The notes below the pieces were generated by a model. It did no database searches, was not told where the DNA came from, and saw only the letters and a program-made list of their open reading frames with translations. From Hellea sp. (lineage in GTDB: Bacteria > Pseudomonadota > Alphaproteobacteria > Caulobacterales > Maricaulaceae), in contig JAHDDX010000013.1 of the NCBI GenBank assembly GCA_020629135.1, positions 1 to 45,055 on the forward strand: DNA of 45,055 bases, written 5' to 3'. The position numbers and the translations under genes were made by a program. This document shows, piece by piece, positions 26,051 through 34,565 of the stretch. Numbering within the stretch: position 1 is the first letter of the stretch; every line of letters starts with the position of its first letter.

Positions 26051-27003
26051 GCGATACCGTCCTGTGCGTCGGATAATGCGTGCAATATCCCCATGCGCAT
26101 GGCGACGCCGGTTTCGACCTGTTGCGTGATCAGGCTGATATCAGGGTCATCGGCAATATCGGAACTGATCTCAACGCCCCGGTTCATCGGCCCCGGATGC
26201 ATGACCAGGGCCCCTGGTTTTGCAAAACCGAGCTTAGTTCGGTCCAGGCCATAAAAGTGAAAATATTCGCGTTTTGATGGGACAAAAGCGCCGTTCATAC
26301 GTTCAAGTTGGAGCCGAAGCATCATGACGACATCGCAACCTGCAAGACCAGTTTCCATATCATGAAAGACGTCAGCGCCCCATCGATCGGCATTTGATGG
26401 AATTAGCGTTGGCGGTCCGACCAAGCGGACATCACAGCCCAGCATATTTAAGAGCTGGACATTTGAACGTGCGACGCGTGAATGCGCAATGTCACCGCAA
26501 ATTGCAATCCTGATACCGCCAAAGTCCCCATTGAATGCCTGTCGCAGGGTCAAAGCGTCGAGCAAGGCCTGTGTGGGATGCTCATGCATGCCATCGCCAG
26601 CGTTGATAACTGAACATTCGACCTTTTGAGACAATAAGGCCGGCGCGCCCGAAGCCCCATGGCGAACGACAAGAATATCCGGGTTCATTGCATTCAGGGT
26701 TGCGGCTGTATCGAGGAGTGTTTCGCCTTTTTTAACCGATGAATTGGCGACATTCATATTGATCACGTCTGCGCCCAGGCGTCGTCCGGCAAGTTCAAAG
26801 GATTTTTGTGTTCGGGTGGAGTTTTCAAAAAACAGATTAACCAGTGTTTTCCCAGCTAAAACAGACCGTTCCGATGATTTTTGTACAGACAGATCAAGGT
26901 AATGCTCACCGAGAGATAATAGAGATTCGATATCGGGCCGGTGAAAGTCGGCGATTGAAAGACAATGTCTTTTCTCAAACGGGTATCCGTGACTGGATGC
27001 CAT
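26047..27003 (-). CDS. pyrB: Aspartate carbamoyltransferase catalytic chain
   Basis: A 318-aa enzyme joining carbamoyl phosphate and aspartate in pyrimidine synthesis. The carbamoyl-phosphate loop reads [25 protein letters not shown] near residue 57, with [28 protein letters not shown] and [16 protein letters not shown] at the normal spacing. No pyrI-type regulatory chain is in the window; instead the coupled downstream gene encodes an inactive dihydroorotase homologue, which fits the class A ATCase assembly known from Pseudomonas. The gene is divergent from a 48-codon gene across 176 bases. I see no pyrimidine-sensing leader or PyrR-type attenuator in that gap. Confidence 0.96.
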   Translation of the reverse strand: MASSHGYPFEKRHCLSIADFHRPDIESLLSLGEHYLDLSVQKSSERSVLAGKTLVNLFFENSTRTQKSFELAGRRLGADVINMNVANSSVKKGETLLDTAATLNAMNPDILVVRHGASGAPALLSQKVECSVINAGDGMHEHPTQALLDALTLRQAFNGDFGGIRIAICGDIAHSRVARSNVQLLNMLGCDVRLVGPPTLIPSNADRWGADVFHDMETGLAGCDVVMMLRLQLERMNGAFVPSKREYFHFYGLDRTKLGFAKPGALVMHPGPMNRGVEISSDIADDPDISLITQQVETGVAMRMGILHALSDAQDGIA

Positions 27004-27086
27004 AATGCCTCGTCTTGATTTTCGCCGCTTTAATCCTGCCGGGTCATGAAGTCAAAGCATTTGTTTAAAAACAACTAATTAGGTGT

Positions 27087-27100
27087 ATGCATTTTTGCAT
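27087..27100. promoter_or_regulatory. ATGCA-N4-TGCAT inverted repeat in the pyrB/48-aa gene gap
   Basis: Perfect five-base arms ATGCA and TGCAT flank four T. It lies in an AT-rich stretch that also holds TTGTTT-AA-AAACAA (27061-27074). A similar element, ATGCAA-N4-TTGCAT, occurs in front of the TonB receptor gene. It could be an operator for either divergent gene; no regulator is identified. Confidence 0.35.
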
Positions 27101-27133
27101 ATCTATCATGGCGTTCTCGTCTGTTCCTTTTTT

Positions 27134-27143
27134 ACCGGTCGGT
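27134..27143. promoter_or_regulatory. ACCGGTCGGT element resembling a TetR-family operator core
   Basis: ACCG-GT-CGGT is an inverted repeat of the kind bound by several TetR-family repressors. It is embedded in TTTACCGGTCGGTCTTACAT, directly upstream of the 48-codon gene. No tetR-like gene is in the window, so the assignment rests on the short motif only. Confidence 0.3.
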
Positions 27144-27179
27144 CTTACATAGGCCTCGATCAGTGAAGAGGAGATCACA

Positions 27180-27326
27180 ATGAGTAAACATTTCAATCCG
27201 GAAAGTGTGCCAGCTATCCGCGTTGGAGCCCCAAAGCGGGGATTGATGATCGGTGACACAGCGCAACATAGCCTGTTTCAACGTCGCAATCAGCGTCGGG
27301 CTCGTCGCGAAAACCGCGCACTCTAA
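27180..27326 (+). CDS. Small basic protein of unknown function (48 aa)
   Basis: A 48-codon reading frame with a good ribosome site (GAAGAGGAGA, about 6-8 bases before the ATG). The product starts MSKHFNPESVPAIRVGAPKR and ends in an arginine-rich tail (QRRNQRRARRENRAL), net strongly positive, with no signal peptide, membrane segment or cysteine. The tail suggests nucleic-acid or ribosome contact, but I do not recognise the family. It is divergent from pyrB, with operator-like repeats between, and its stop lies one base from the stop of the convergent prmA. A real gene is likely because of the ribosome site and clean placement, but conservation must be tested. Confidence 0.6.
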   Translation: MSKHFNPESVPAIRVGAPKRGLMIGDTAQHSLFQRRNQRRARRENRAL

Positions 27327-27327
27327 G

Positions 27328-28200
27328 CTAAAGCTTAGTTCCTAATAATGAGGTCCAACCTTCAAGGGATGGGCCTTTTTTTATGTCCAGGTTTTCGGCT
27401 TCAAACGCGGCTTTAACCTGATCAGCCTGTTCGTCCAAAATGCCAGATAAAATAACCTTTCCAGACGGGGCCAGGTGGTGACTGATATCAGGTGCAAGGC
27501 CCATTAACGGTCCGGCCAGAATATTGGCAAAAATCAGATCATAATTTTGGTTGTGGAATAAGGGGTCTTCAAATCCATCCACTCTATGAGCGGTAACAAA
27601 TTCATGGACCGAATTTATCGCAGCATTGCTGAGTGCGACATCTACAGCATCCTGATCAATATCTGTTGCCAGAACATTGGTTTTTAAAGCCATAGCTGCG
27701 GCAATAGCCAGAGTTCCAGCGCCGCAACCCAGGTCTAATGTTGTTGCCGGTTTAAAGCCGTCTGTCAGCAATTCATCAAACAAAAGCAAACAGCCTTTAG
27801 TGGTTCCGTGATGGCCGGTCCCGAAAGCCGGTCCAGCCTCAATTTGAATGGGGTGCTCAAAATTATGGGGGATGTCGGTTAGGCTGTGAGCCCCGTAGAC
27901 GCAAAAACGATTGGCAAAAACGGGGGGCAGGCCTTGTTGGCTTTTACTGACCCAGTCTTCATCGGGCAATTGGGTGATAAAGGCTTCGCATGTTCTGGGA
28001 ATTTCAATCGCGTTCAAAGCCGTTTGAGCTTCGATTTCTGTTTCATACAAAGCCTGCAGGTGAAAACTGTCAAATCCATCTTCAAAAATGGATATGGCCT
28101 GAGCGGTCATTGGGCCATCAAAGCCAAATTCATCCGATAGCTCAAAAATTGTTTGCTGATTACCGCGTATTATAACCGCATATGGGATTAATTTGGTCAC
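27328..28200 (-). CDS. prmA: Ribosomal protein L11 methyltransferase
   Basis: A 290-aa SAM-dependent methyltransferase that trimethylates lysine and N-terminal residues of ribosomal protein L11. The key region is EAGPAFGTGHHGTTKGCLLLFDELL followed by the SAM motif TLDLGCGAGTLAIAAAMAL and ATDIDQDAVDVALSNAAIN; the substrate motif after it reads DLIFANILAGPLMGLAP, the PrmA form of NPPY. The ATG overlaps the stop of the hydrolase-like lipoprotein gene by four bases. Length is typical. Confidence 0.94.
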   Translation of the reverse strand: MTKLIPYAVIIRGNQQTIFELSDEFGFDGPMTAQAISIFEDGFDSFHLQALYETEIEAQTALNAIEIPRTCEAFITQLPDEDWVSKSQQGLPPVFANRFCVYGAHSLTDIPHNFEHPIQIEAGPAFGTGHHGTTKGCLLLFDELLTDGFKPATTLDLGCGAGTLAIAAAMALKTNVLATDIDQDAVDVALSNAAINSVHEFVTAHRVDGFEDPLFHNQNYDLIFANILAGPLMGLAPDISHHLAPSGKVILSGILDEQADQVKAAFEAENLDIKKGPSLEGWTSLLGTKL

Positions 28201-29567
28201 GACGGATTTAAGTCTTCGGCCAGGCAGCCTTCGTCATTCAGTTCGCCGTTTTTCACGCCGCAAAGCATAAACATCATGAGTTCCGGTTCCCCGGCATGTT
28301 CCAAATGCGCCTGCAATGGATCGACGAATTCCTTGACGAACGGAATAATTGGGTCGGCAAATTCAAGTCTAAGGTCAACAAAATCAAATCCCAGGTTTTT
28401 CGCGATCTGTTCGCGGGCGGCTTGATCATAAACGGCGCGTTCGCTGGTGTCCGCCTGATGTTGCAATTCCCATAGCTGTTTGAAAAACGGATTAATTTCA
28501 TAGGTCAAAAAATCGTTGATCTCGGACATAGCCACGATTTTTGGCCGCCTTTTCGTGGGGTCTGGGAGGGCCTTTGGCTTAGGTGATCTTGTCAAATCAC
28601 TGAGAGAAAGCAAGGCAAGCTGATTGGCGAGCATGTAGATTTCGCTGCCTGAAATCATGTCATCCAGAATTGTATCGCGGCCGTCAGTGATCGATTCCCG
28701 CATGACATCATACGCAATTTTGCTTCCGAGGCTCTCGGTAACAAAAGCAAATTGGTTGGCCTGAACCGTCGTATTAGTGGCTGTTTGGCAGGCCGTAATA
28801 TAGGACGTGTCTTCGCCTTGTTTTTCGAAAAGATATCCAGCAGCGTCAAGTTGAGCGCTACACATTGCGCCGCGAATGGCATTACGAATTTCACGACCTG
28901 CGGGGCCGAGATACATGACCGCATCTGAGAAGCCGTAATTGACCAGATCGTCTTTTAGGCGGCGATTATATTTGCGGCGGAGTTCGGCAAAGGCCATGGA
29001 CGATCCACGGCTGTCATCTTGCCCGACATGCGGAAATTGCAGTCGGTTCCAGAAAATATCATCCCAGAAAATCCGGTAGACAACGAATTCCAGGGCCTGG
29101 TCGACTTCCAGGGTTTGTTTATCCATACAGACGAGTCGATCCAGGACAAGTTGAGCGCCCGGAATAGCCGTTTCAAATACAGTCGGTGTGGGGCCAGGCG
29201 TCACATAAATATGGTTGCTGTTATGGTCATCGCCTTCATGGATTGTGTCTCCACATGGGCTGGCCACGATCTGACCCTCAACGCTAATTCCATAGGCCTT
29301 GGCTATCCCCGTCAAAAAGTTATTGCCAAGCGGATCAGCTTCGGGGTCTTCTGTCCAGCCAATCCCGTGCAGGTAAAATATATTGATACGGTTTTTTAGT
29401 TTTCCCGGAATTGGGTCTGCCAAAAATTCCAATCCCCGGAAATCAGGCTTTCCAATCTCACTGGATACAAGCGAGTCGACTGAGTGGATTTTGAATTTGG
29501 TCGGATTTGACGCGCAGGCGCTTAGTCCGACAGCTAAACAAAATGCCAAAAAAATACGTTGAAACAT
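28197..29567 (-). CDS. Lipoprotein with alpha/beta-hydrolase-like features, unknown family
   Basis: A 456-aa predicted lipoprotein (MFQRIFLAFCLAVGLSAC, lipobox Cys18). I do not recognise a named family. Features of an alpha/beta hydrolase are visible: a strand plus HG motif INIFYLHGIGW (His67, Gly68), a nucleophile-elbow-like FAFVTESLGSKIAYDVM (Ser279, though the residue two before it is Glu rather than Gly), and possible acid and His partners in the last third (NDFLTYE near 351, HLEHAGEPE near 421). Six or more cysteines (105, 147, 236, 260, 436, 448) suggest disulfides, which fits an exported protein. I chose ATG 29567, giving a clean signal peptide. It sits between uvrD (4-base gap) and prmA (4-base overlap), so it is probably co-transcribed with both. 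A lipase or esterase role is inference. Confidence 0.75.
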   Translation of the reverse strand: MFQRIFLAFCLAVGLSACASNPTKFKIHSVDSLVSSEIGKPDFRGLEFLADPIPGKLKNRINIFYLHGIGWTEDPEADPLGNNFLTGIAKAYGISVEGQIVASPCGDTIHEGDDHNSNHIYVTPGPTPTVFETAIPGAQLVLDRLVCMDKQTLEVDQALEFVVYRIFWDDIFWNRLQFPHVGQDDSRGSSMAFAELRRKYNRRLKDDLVNYGFSDAVMYLGPAGREIRNAIRGAMCSAQLDAAGYLFEKQGEDTSYITACQTATNTTVQANQFAFVTESLGSKIAYDVMRESITDGRDTILDDMISGSEIYMLANQLALLSLSDLTRSPKPKALPDPTKRRPKIVAMSEINDFLTYEINPFFKQLWELQHQADTSERAVYDQAAREQIAKNLGFDFVDLRLEFADPIIPFVKEFVDPLQAHLEHAGEPELMMFMLCGVKNGELNDEGCLAEDLNPS

Positions 29568-29571
29568 TGTG

Positions 29572-31890
29572 TTAAACCTTCTCAACAAAGCCGTCTAAGA
29601 CCTTCTTTTCCCCGGCTTTTTCAAAAGCCACCGTCAGCTTGTTCCCATCTGCAGAGCGAATAATACCATAGCCGAATTTTTGATGAAAAATACGTTCACC
29701 GACACTAAAATTGGAGCCTTGATTTTTGGGCGTTTTGCGAGATACTCGTCCCTCAATGGTCGGCGGTTTTGACTTGTTTTGCTGATATCTTTGCCAACCC
29801 GGCGACTGCCTTTCGCGAACGAAGCTATCGGAAAACTCCGAGCCAAACGAATTGTCATATTTGGATTGTTGATAATATCCCGTGTCGGATTGAGCTTCCA
29901 CATGTTGCGGGGGCAGCTCATCAATGAACCGCGAAGGGATACTGGATTGCCAGGACCCATAGACCTGTCGGTTGGCGGCAAAGAATATTTTTGCCTGTTC
30001 TCGTGCGCGGGTGATCCCGACATAGGCCAGACGCCGTTCTTCCTCGAGCCCGGCCATACCGTTTTCATCCAAGGATTTTTGAGACGGGAAAATACCTTCT
30101 TCCCAGCCCGGGAGAAATACCAAGGGAAACTCCAGGCCCTTGGCGGCATGCAGGGTCATCAGGCTGATCTCGTCTTCCTGAGGTCCGGCTTCTACATCCA
30201 GAACCAGGCTGACATGTTCCATATAGGCGGCGAGCGTATCAAATTCTGACATGGCTTGAATAAGTTCTTTGAGGTTCTCAAGCCGTCCTGCGGACTTCGC
30301 ATCTTTATTGTCCCGCCACATTTGTGTGTATCCGGATTCGTCAAGGATATGTTCTGCGAGTTCTGTATGTTTGCGAAGCTTGGCTTCCTGTCGCCAACGA
30401 TCAATGTCGGCTATAAAAGCGCGAAGAGAGGTGCGGGCTTTGCCGCGAATTTCGTCCGTTTTGACCAGTTCTCGGGTCGCCGCTTCCAGGCTTTTATTCA
30501 TAGACCGCGCCGCGATCTGCAGCTTTTGAACCGAGGTTTGACCAATGCCGCGCTTGGGTACGTTGACGATGCGTTCAAAGGCAAGGTCATCAGTGTCCGA
30601 TAAAATCAGCCTCAGATAGGCATGTGCGTCACGTATTTCCTGGCGTTCGAAAAAGCGCGGTCCACCAATGACCCGGTAGGGCAGACCCAGCGCAATGAAC
30701 CGTTCCTCAAAACTGCGCATCTGGCGGGAAGCCCGCACAAGAATGGCAATATCGGAATAGCGTCCGCCTTTGCTTTTGAAGTTTTCGATCTCGGTCGAAA
30801 TCAGTCGTGCTTCTGCTGGCGCGTCCCAGACACCTGTTACGGTAACGGGATCGCCGCCTTTTTGTTCGGTCCAAAGGGTTTTCCCAAGTCGATCCTGATT
30901 AGCAGAGATCAAGCCAGATGCCGCCCCGAGAATATGTGATGTTGATCGATAATTTCGTTCAAGCCGGACCACTTTGGCACCGGGAAAGTCTTTTTCGAAG
31001 CGTAGAATATTATCGACCTCGGCGCCGCGCCATCCATAAATGGATTGATCATCGTCGCCGACCACGCATAAATTTTGCGACCCTTGGGCCAGAAGTCTCA
31101 GCCATAAATACTGGCAGACATTCGTATCCTGATACTCGTCGACCAACAGATATCTGAATTTCTGGTGATAGCGCTTCAGGATATCTGGCTCATTCATGAA
31201 AATAGTCAGATTGTGGAGCAAAAGGTCGCCAAAATCGCAAGCGTTCAAGACCTTCAAGCGTTCTTGATAGGTTTTGTACAGGGCTGCCCCTTTGCCATCC
31301 GCAAATTTAAAGCTGTCTTTTGCGGTCAGTTTGTCGGGTGTTAGTCCCTTGTTCTTCCAGCTGTCGATTAAGGTTGCTAAATATCGGGCCGTCCAACGCT
31401 TTTCGTCGATGTTTTCGGCTCGAATGATCTGTTTAAGTAATCTAATCTGATCATCGGTGTCGAGGATTGTAAAAGATGATTTTAATCCGACGATTTCGGC
31501 ATGGATTCGCAATATTTTGGCGGCAATTGAATGAAAAGTACCAAGCCAGGGGAGGCCTTCAACCGCATGACCAATCAAATCGCCAACTCGTTCGCGCATC
31601 TCCCGCGCCGCTTTATTCGTGAACGTGACGGACAAAATCTGAGACGGATAGGCCAGACCATTATCCAAAATGTGAGCCAGACGCGTTGTCAAAACCCGGG
31701 TTTTACCTGTGCCGGCTCCCGCGAGGACCAGAACTGGACCATCCACGGCTAGAACGGCCTCTTTTTGCTCCGGATTGAGGGTTCGCATATATTCCGCTTC
31801 GCCAACGGCGCGCTGAGGCATGGCCTGCTGGGAAAGCGGGCGAGGGTCAGCCGGTTTTGGCGTTGGATCTAGCGAGTCGGGTCGGGACAT
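29572..31890 (-). CDS. uvrD: UvrD/PcrA-type ATP-dependent DNA helicase
   Basis: A 772-aa superfamily 1A 3'-5' helicase acting in nucleotide excision repair and replication restart. Walker A is LAGAGTGKTRVL (residues 57-68), followed by SVTFTNKAAREMRERV, the DExx motif LLVDEYQDTN, VVGDDDQSIYGWRGA, LERNYRSTSHIL and, near the C-terminus, SLMTLHAAKGLEFPLVFLPGWEEGIFP and EERRLAYVGITRA. A PcrA/UvrD-type C-terminal Tudor-like domain (GERIFHQKFGYGIIRSADGNKLTVAFEKAGEKKVL) is present. The conserved protein begins around LNPEQKEAVLAVDGP, so the first 30 or so residues, proline-rich, are variable. It is the first gene of the uvrD-lipoprotein-prmA group. Confidence 0.95.
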   Translation of the reverse strand: MSRPDSLDPTPKPADPRPLSQQAMPQRAVGEAEYMRTLNPEQKEAVLAVDGPVLVLAGAGTGKTRVLTTRLAHILDNGLAYPSQILSVTFTNKAAREMRERVGDLIGHAVEGLPWLGTFHSIAAKILRIHAEIVGLKSSFTILDTDDQIRLLKQIIRAENIDEKRWTARYLATLIDSWKNKGLTPDKLTAKDSFKFADGKGAALYKTYQERLKVLNACDFGDLLLHNLTIFMNEPDILKRYHQKFRYLLVDEYQDTNVCQYLWLRLLAQGSQNLCVVGDDDQSIYGWRGAEVDNILRFEKDFPGAKVVRLERNYRSTSHILGAASGLISANQDRLGKTLWTEQKGGDPVTVTGVWDAPAEARLISTEIENFKSKGGRYSDIAILVRASRQMRSFEERFIALGLPYRVIGGPRFFERQEIRDAHAYLRLILSDTDDLAFERIVNVPKRGIGQTSVQKLQIAARSMNKSLEAATRELVKTDEIRGKARTSLRAFIADIDRWRQEAKLRKHTELAEHILDESGYTQMWRDNKDAKSAGRLENLKELIQAMSEFDTLAAYMEHVSLVLDVEAGPQEDEISLMTLHAAKGLEFPLVFLPGWEEGIFPSQKSLDENGMAGLEEERRLAYVGITRAREQAKIFFAANRQVYGSWQSSIPSRFIDELPPQHVEAQSDTGYYQQSKYDNSFGSEFSDSFVRERQSPGWQRYQQNKSKPPTIEGRVSRKTPKNQGSNFSVGERIFHQKFGYGIIRSADGNKLTVAFEKAGEKKVLDGFVEKV

Positions 31891-32055
31891 GGGCTGTTCT
31901 TAATGAGCAATTATTGATTTGGCCATTGTTTTCCTTTTGTTCATGCTGCGTTTTATTAAACATGTTACACGGAATTGTGATATATGAACGCGAAATTAAA
32001 CTGTCGTACACGCTTGCTTAAGGATCAATCTGGCAAGTAGGGTTTGAATTCGAAT

Positions 32056-32067
32056 TTTTGATCAAAA
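32056..32067. promoter_or_regulatory. Perfect 12-base palindrome upstream of the metallopeptidase gene
   Basis: TTTTGATCAAAA is its own reverse complement and lies 20 bases before the ATG at 32088, within an AT-rich upstream gap of 197 bases. Position fits an operator overlapping the transcript start, or a translational control site. Its half-site ATCAAAA also appears in the dyad at 24632-24647. No regulator is assigned. Confidence 0.3.
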
Positions 32068-32087
32068 TCGCTATCGGGTGGACGTCC

Positions 32088-34550
32088 ATGACTAGAATAT
32101 CCAAACTTTCCGTAACAGCCTTATCCGCTGCTATTCTTGCCGCTTGTGGCGGCGGTGGCGGTGGCGGTGGAGGAACGGTTACGCCTCCACCTCCGCCTCC
32201 GGCCGATACGACGGCGCCAACCGTATCTTTCAGCCCCACAACGCTTTCTGTCGATTCGGGGCAGACCGGCACATCGACCGTTAGTGCGTCTGATAATGTT
32301 GGCGTAACTTCCGGACCCAATGTTTCCTGCGATAATGGAGGAAGTTTTTCAGGAAGTACATTTACAGCACCGACGACAGAAACTGATGTTACTGTTACCT
32401 GTACAGCAACAGCGTCTGACGCAGCAGGCAACCAAGGCAGCGCGACATTAACGGTTGACGTAACGGGCGTTCCTATCGATTCAGAAGCCCCAGTCGTCAC
32501 ATTTGATCCATCAACGGCAAATGCGATGGGAGGCGAACTCGTCAACATCAATTTAACGGCGACCGACAATGTTGGTGTAACAACAGGGCCAACGGCGACT
32601 TGTGACAATGGTGGGGATTTTTTCAACAACCAGTTCACCGCGCCGGATGTATCGGTTGATACCACGGTGACCTGTACCGGTACGGCAGAGGATGCCGCAG
32701 GCAATATCGGAACGGCAACGTTAACGGTTCAAGTGACGCCGGCCCCGGATGTTTTAGCGCCTCTCGTATCGTTTAATCCGACGACTTTAACTGTTGCCTC
32801 TGAAGGAACAGGTTCATCAGTATTGTCGGCCACAGATGATCGAGGTGTTACGGTTGGGCCAAACGTTACTTGCGATAATGGAGGGTCTTTTGCGAATAAT
32901 ACTTTCACGGCTCCAGCGACAAATGTTGAATTGACGGTGACATGTACCGCGACAGCGGAAGATGCAGCTGGAAATTCTGGGCAGGATGTTTTAACCGTTA
33001 CGGTGGCGGCTGCCGGTGCTAAAGTGACGATATCCGGAAATGTTACCTTTGACTTTGTTCCACATAGCAATGTTACCAATGGATTAGATTATGCAAATAC
33101 TTCGCAACGACCTGTGCGCGGGGCGACAGTTGAAGCACTGGATGGATCAGACGCGGTATTGGATACCACTCAAACGGATGCATCTGGAAATTATAGTGTA
33201 AATGTAGATCTTAACACAGATGTCAGAATTCGTGTGAAATCCGAACTCGTTCAAACTGGGACTGCGAGTTGGGATGTCAAGGTTACAGATAATACAAACA
33301 ACCACAATGTTTATGCTATGCAAGGTGGGTTGACATCTTCTGGTGCTGCCAATTCAACCCGAGATTTAAATGCCGCGTCTGGGTGGGGCGGCAGCGATTA
33401 TACATCGAGTCGGGTTGCCGCACCTTTCGCGATTATGGATCCGATTTATACAGCCATTCAGAAATTCGTTGCTGTAGATTCTACTGTGAATTTTCCGGCT
33501 ATGGAGTTTCGTTGGAGTACAAGCAATACGTCGGGTGGAAACGGTTCTGCGGCTGACTTGGCCGCAGGACGAATTGGTACAAGTTCCTATATTGGTAATG
33601 GAACATCCGGCAATGTTTACATTCTGGGTGACGCTAATAATGACACGGATGAATATGACCGTCATGTCGTGGTTCACGAGTGGGGACATTATTTCGAAGA
33701 TCGCATGTCGCGCTCCGATTCTGTTGGGGGCGGGCACAGTCTTTCCAATCGTCTGGATATGCGCGTTGCCATGGGTGAAGGATGGGGTAATGCCTTGTCA
33801 GGGATGATATTAGATGACCCTGTGTATCGCGACAGTCTGGGCGCAGGACAAGGTTCCGGTTTTAATTTTAGTGTCGAGTCAAACACGCACTCGACAGCCG
33901 GTTGGTATAATGAAGGGTCAGCCCAATCTATTATCTATGACGTTTACGACAGTGCGGCAGATGGCGCAGATAATCTATCGCTTGGTTTGGGGCCAATTTA
34001 TGAGACCTTGACAGCTACCAGTTATACAGGGTCTCCGGCATTTACATCTATTTTTCTGTTTCTCAATGAGCTCAAATCTCAGCAAGCAGGCAGCGCTACG
34101 GATATCGATGCAATTTCTGCAGCTCAAAGCATCAGCGGGACTGACGAATACGGGGCTGGCGAAACGAATAATGGCACTGTATTGTCTTCGCTTCCAGTCT
34201 ACAAAACTGTCACAGTTGGCGGTGGCGCTGTCGAAATTTGCTCGGTGGATGATCAGGGAAATTACAACAAATTAGGTAATCGAGCTTTCTTGAAGCTGAA
34301 TATTCCAACCTCAGGGTCTTATACGATTACAATGACACGAAAGTCGGGAGCAACGGGGCGGGACCCGGATTTTTATTTGTTTCAGGCAGGGTCGCAGGTT
34401 GCCAAAGCTGATGCAGGCACAGCAGATTCCGATACATTTACCGGAACTTTGCAAGCCGGGGACTACTCAATTGATGCCCATGATTGGAATAATGTGGGAT
34501 CGACGGGGGTCACACCTGGTGATGCCTGTTACGATTTTAGTGTAAATTAA
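32088..34550 (+). CDS. Secreted lipoprotein metallopeptidase (M36-like HEWGH...GEGW) with three Ig-like repeats
   Basis: An 820-aa predicted lipoprotein: signal MTRISKLSVTALSAAILAAC (Cys20), then a run of nine glycines and a proline linker. Residues about 44-307 are three Ig-like repeats of about 90 residues, each with two cysteines 24 apart (81/105, 172/196, 262/286), probably one disulfide each. A carboxypeptidase-regulatory-like beta domain follows (about 312-390; GATVEALDGSDAV, TDASGNYSVNV). The catalytic part has HEWGH at 530-534 and GEGWGN at 563-568, matching the HExxH plus GEGW zinc-binding arrangement of M36 fungalysins, so His530, His534 and Glu564 are likely ligands. The C-terminus (about 705-820) resembles a PPC-type domain. 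ATG 32088 has GGTGG six bases upstream. Closely followed by a small lipoprotein gene. Substrate unknown. Confidence 0.85.
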   Translation: MTRISKLSVTALSAAILAACGGGGGGGGGTVTPPPPPPADTTAPTVSFSPTTLSVDSGQTGTSTVSASDNVGVTSGPNVSCDNGGSFSGSTFTAPTTETDVTVTCTATASDAAGNQGSATLTVDVTGVPIDSEAPVVTFDPSTANAMGGELVNINLTATDNVGVTTGPTATCDNGGDFFNNQFTAPDVSVDTTVTCTGTAEDAAGNIGTATLTVQVTPAPDVLAPLVSFNPTTLTVASEGTGSSVLSATDDRGVTVGPNVTCDNGGSFANNTFTAPATNVELTVTCTATAEDAAGNSGQDVLTVTVAAAGAKVTISGNVTFDFVPHSNVTNGLDYANTSQRPVRGATVEALDGSDAVLDTTQTDASGNYSVNVDLNTDVRIRVKSELVQTGTASWDVKVTDNTNNHNVYAMQGGLTSSGAANSTRDLNAASGWGGSDYTSSRVAAPFAIMDPIYTAIQKFVAVDSTVNFPAMEFRWSTSNTSGGNGSAADLAAGRIGTSSYIGNGTSGNVYILGDANNDTDEYDRHVVVHEWGHYFEDRMSRSDSVGGGHSLSNRLDMRVAMGEGWGNALSGMILDDPVYRDSLGAGQGSGFNFSVESNTHSTAGWYNEGSAQSIIYDVYDSAADGADNLSLGLGPIYETLTATSYTGSPAFTSIFLFLNELKSQQAGSATDIDAISAAQSISGTDEYGAGETNNGTVLSSLPVYKTVTVGGGAVEICSVDDQGNYNKLGNRAFLKLNIPTSGSYTITMTRKSGATGRDPDFYLFQAGSQVAKADAGTADSDTFTGTLQAGDYSIDAHDWNNVGSTGVTPGDACYDFSVN
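32217..33008 (+). repeat. Three tandem coding repeats of about 270 bases
   Basis: Within the metallopeptidase gene three Ig-like modules (about 32217-32465, 32490-32741 and 32760-33008) share the protein pattern SATDNxGVTxGPxxxCDNGG, then FTAP and VTCTxTAxDAAGNxG. The spacing of equivalent cysteines is 91 and 90 codons. The copies are clearly related but diverged at codon level, so this is an old duplication rather than a fresh expansion. Confidence 0.8.
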
Positions 34551-34565
34551 TAAGTGGAGATCGTT

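Noticed and set aside
29779-30249. A 156-codon plus-strand frame inside uvrD
   Set aside because: It lies wholly opposite conserved helicase motifs, so it is a chance open frame.
32018-32704. A 228-codon open frame on the minus strand opposite the Ig-like repeats
   Set aside because: It is the mirror of Thr/Val/Ala-rich repeat coding sequence, has no ribosome site, and its composition simply reflects the real gene.
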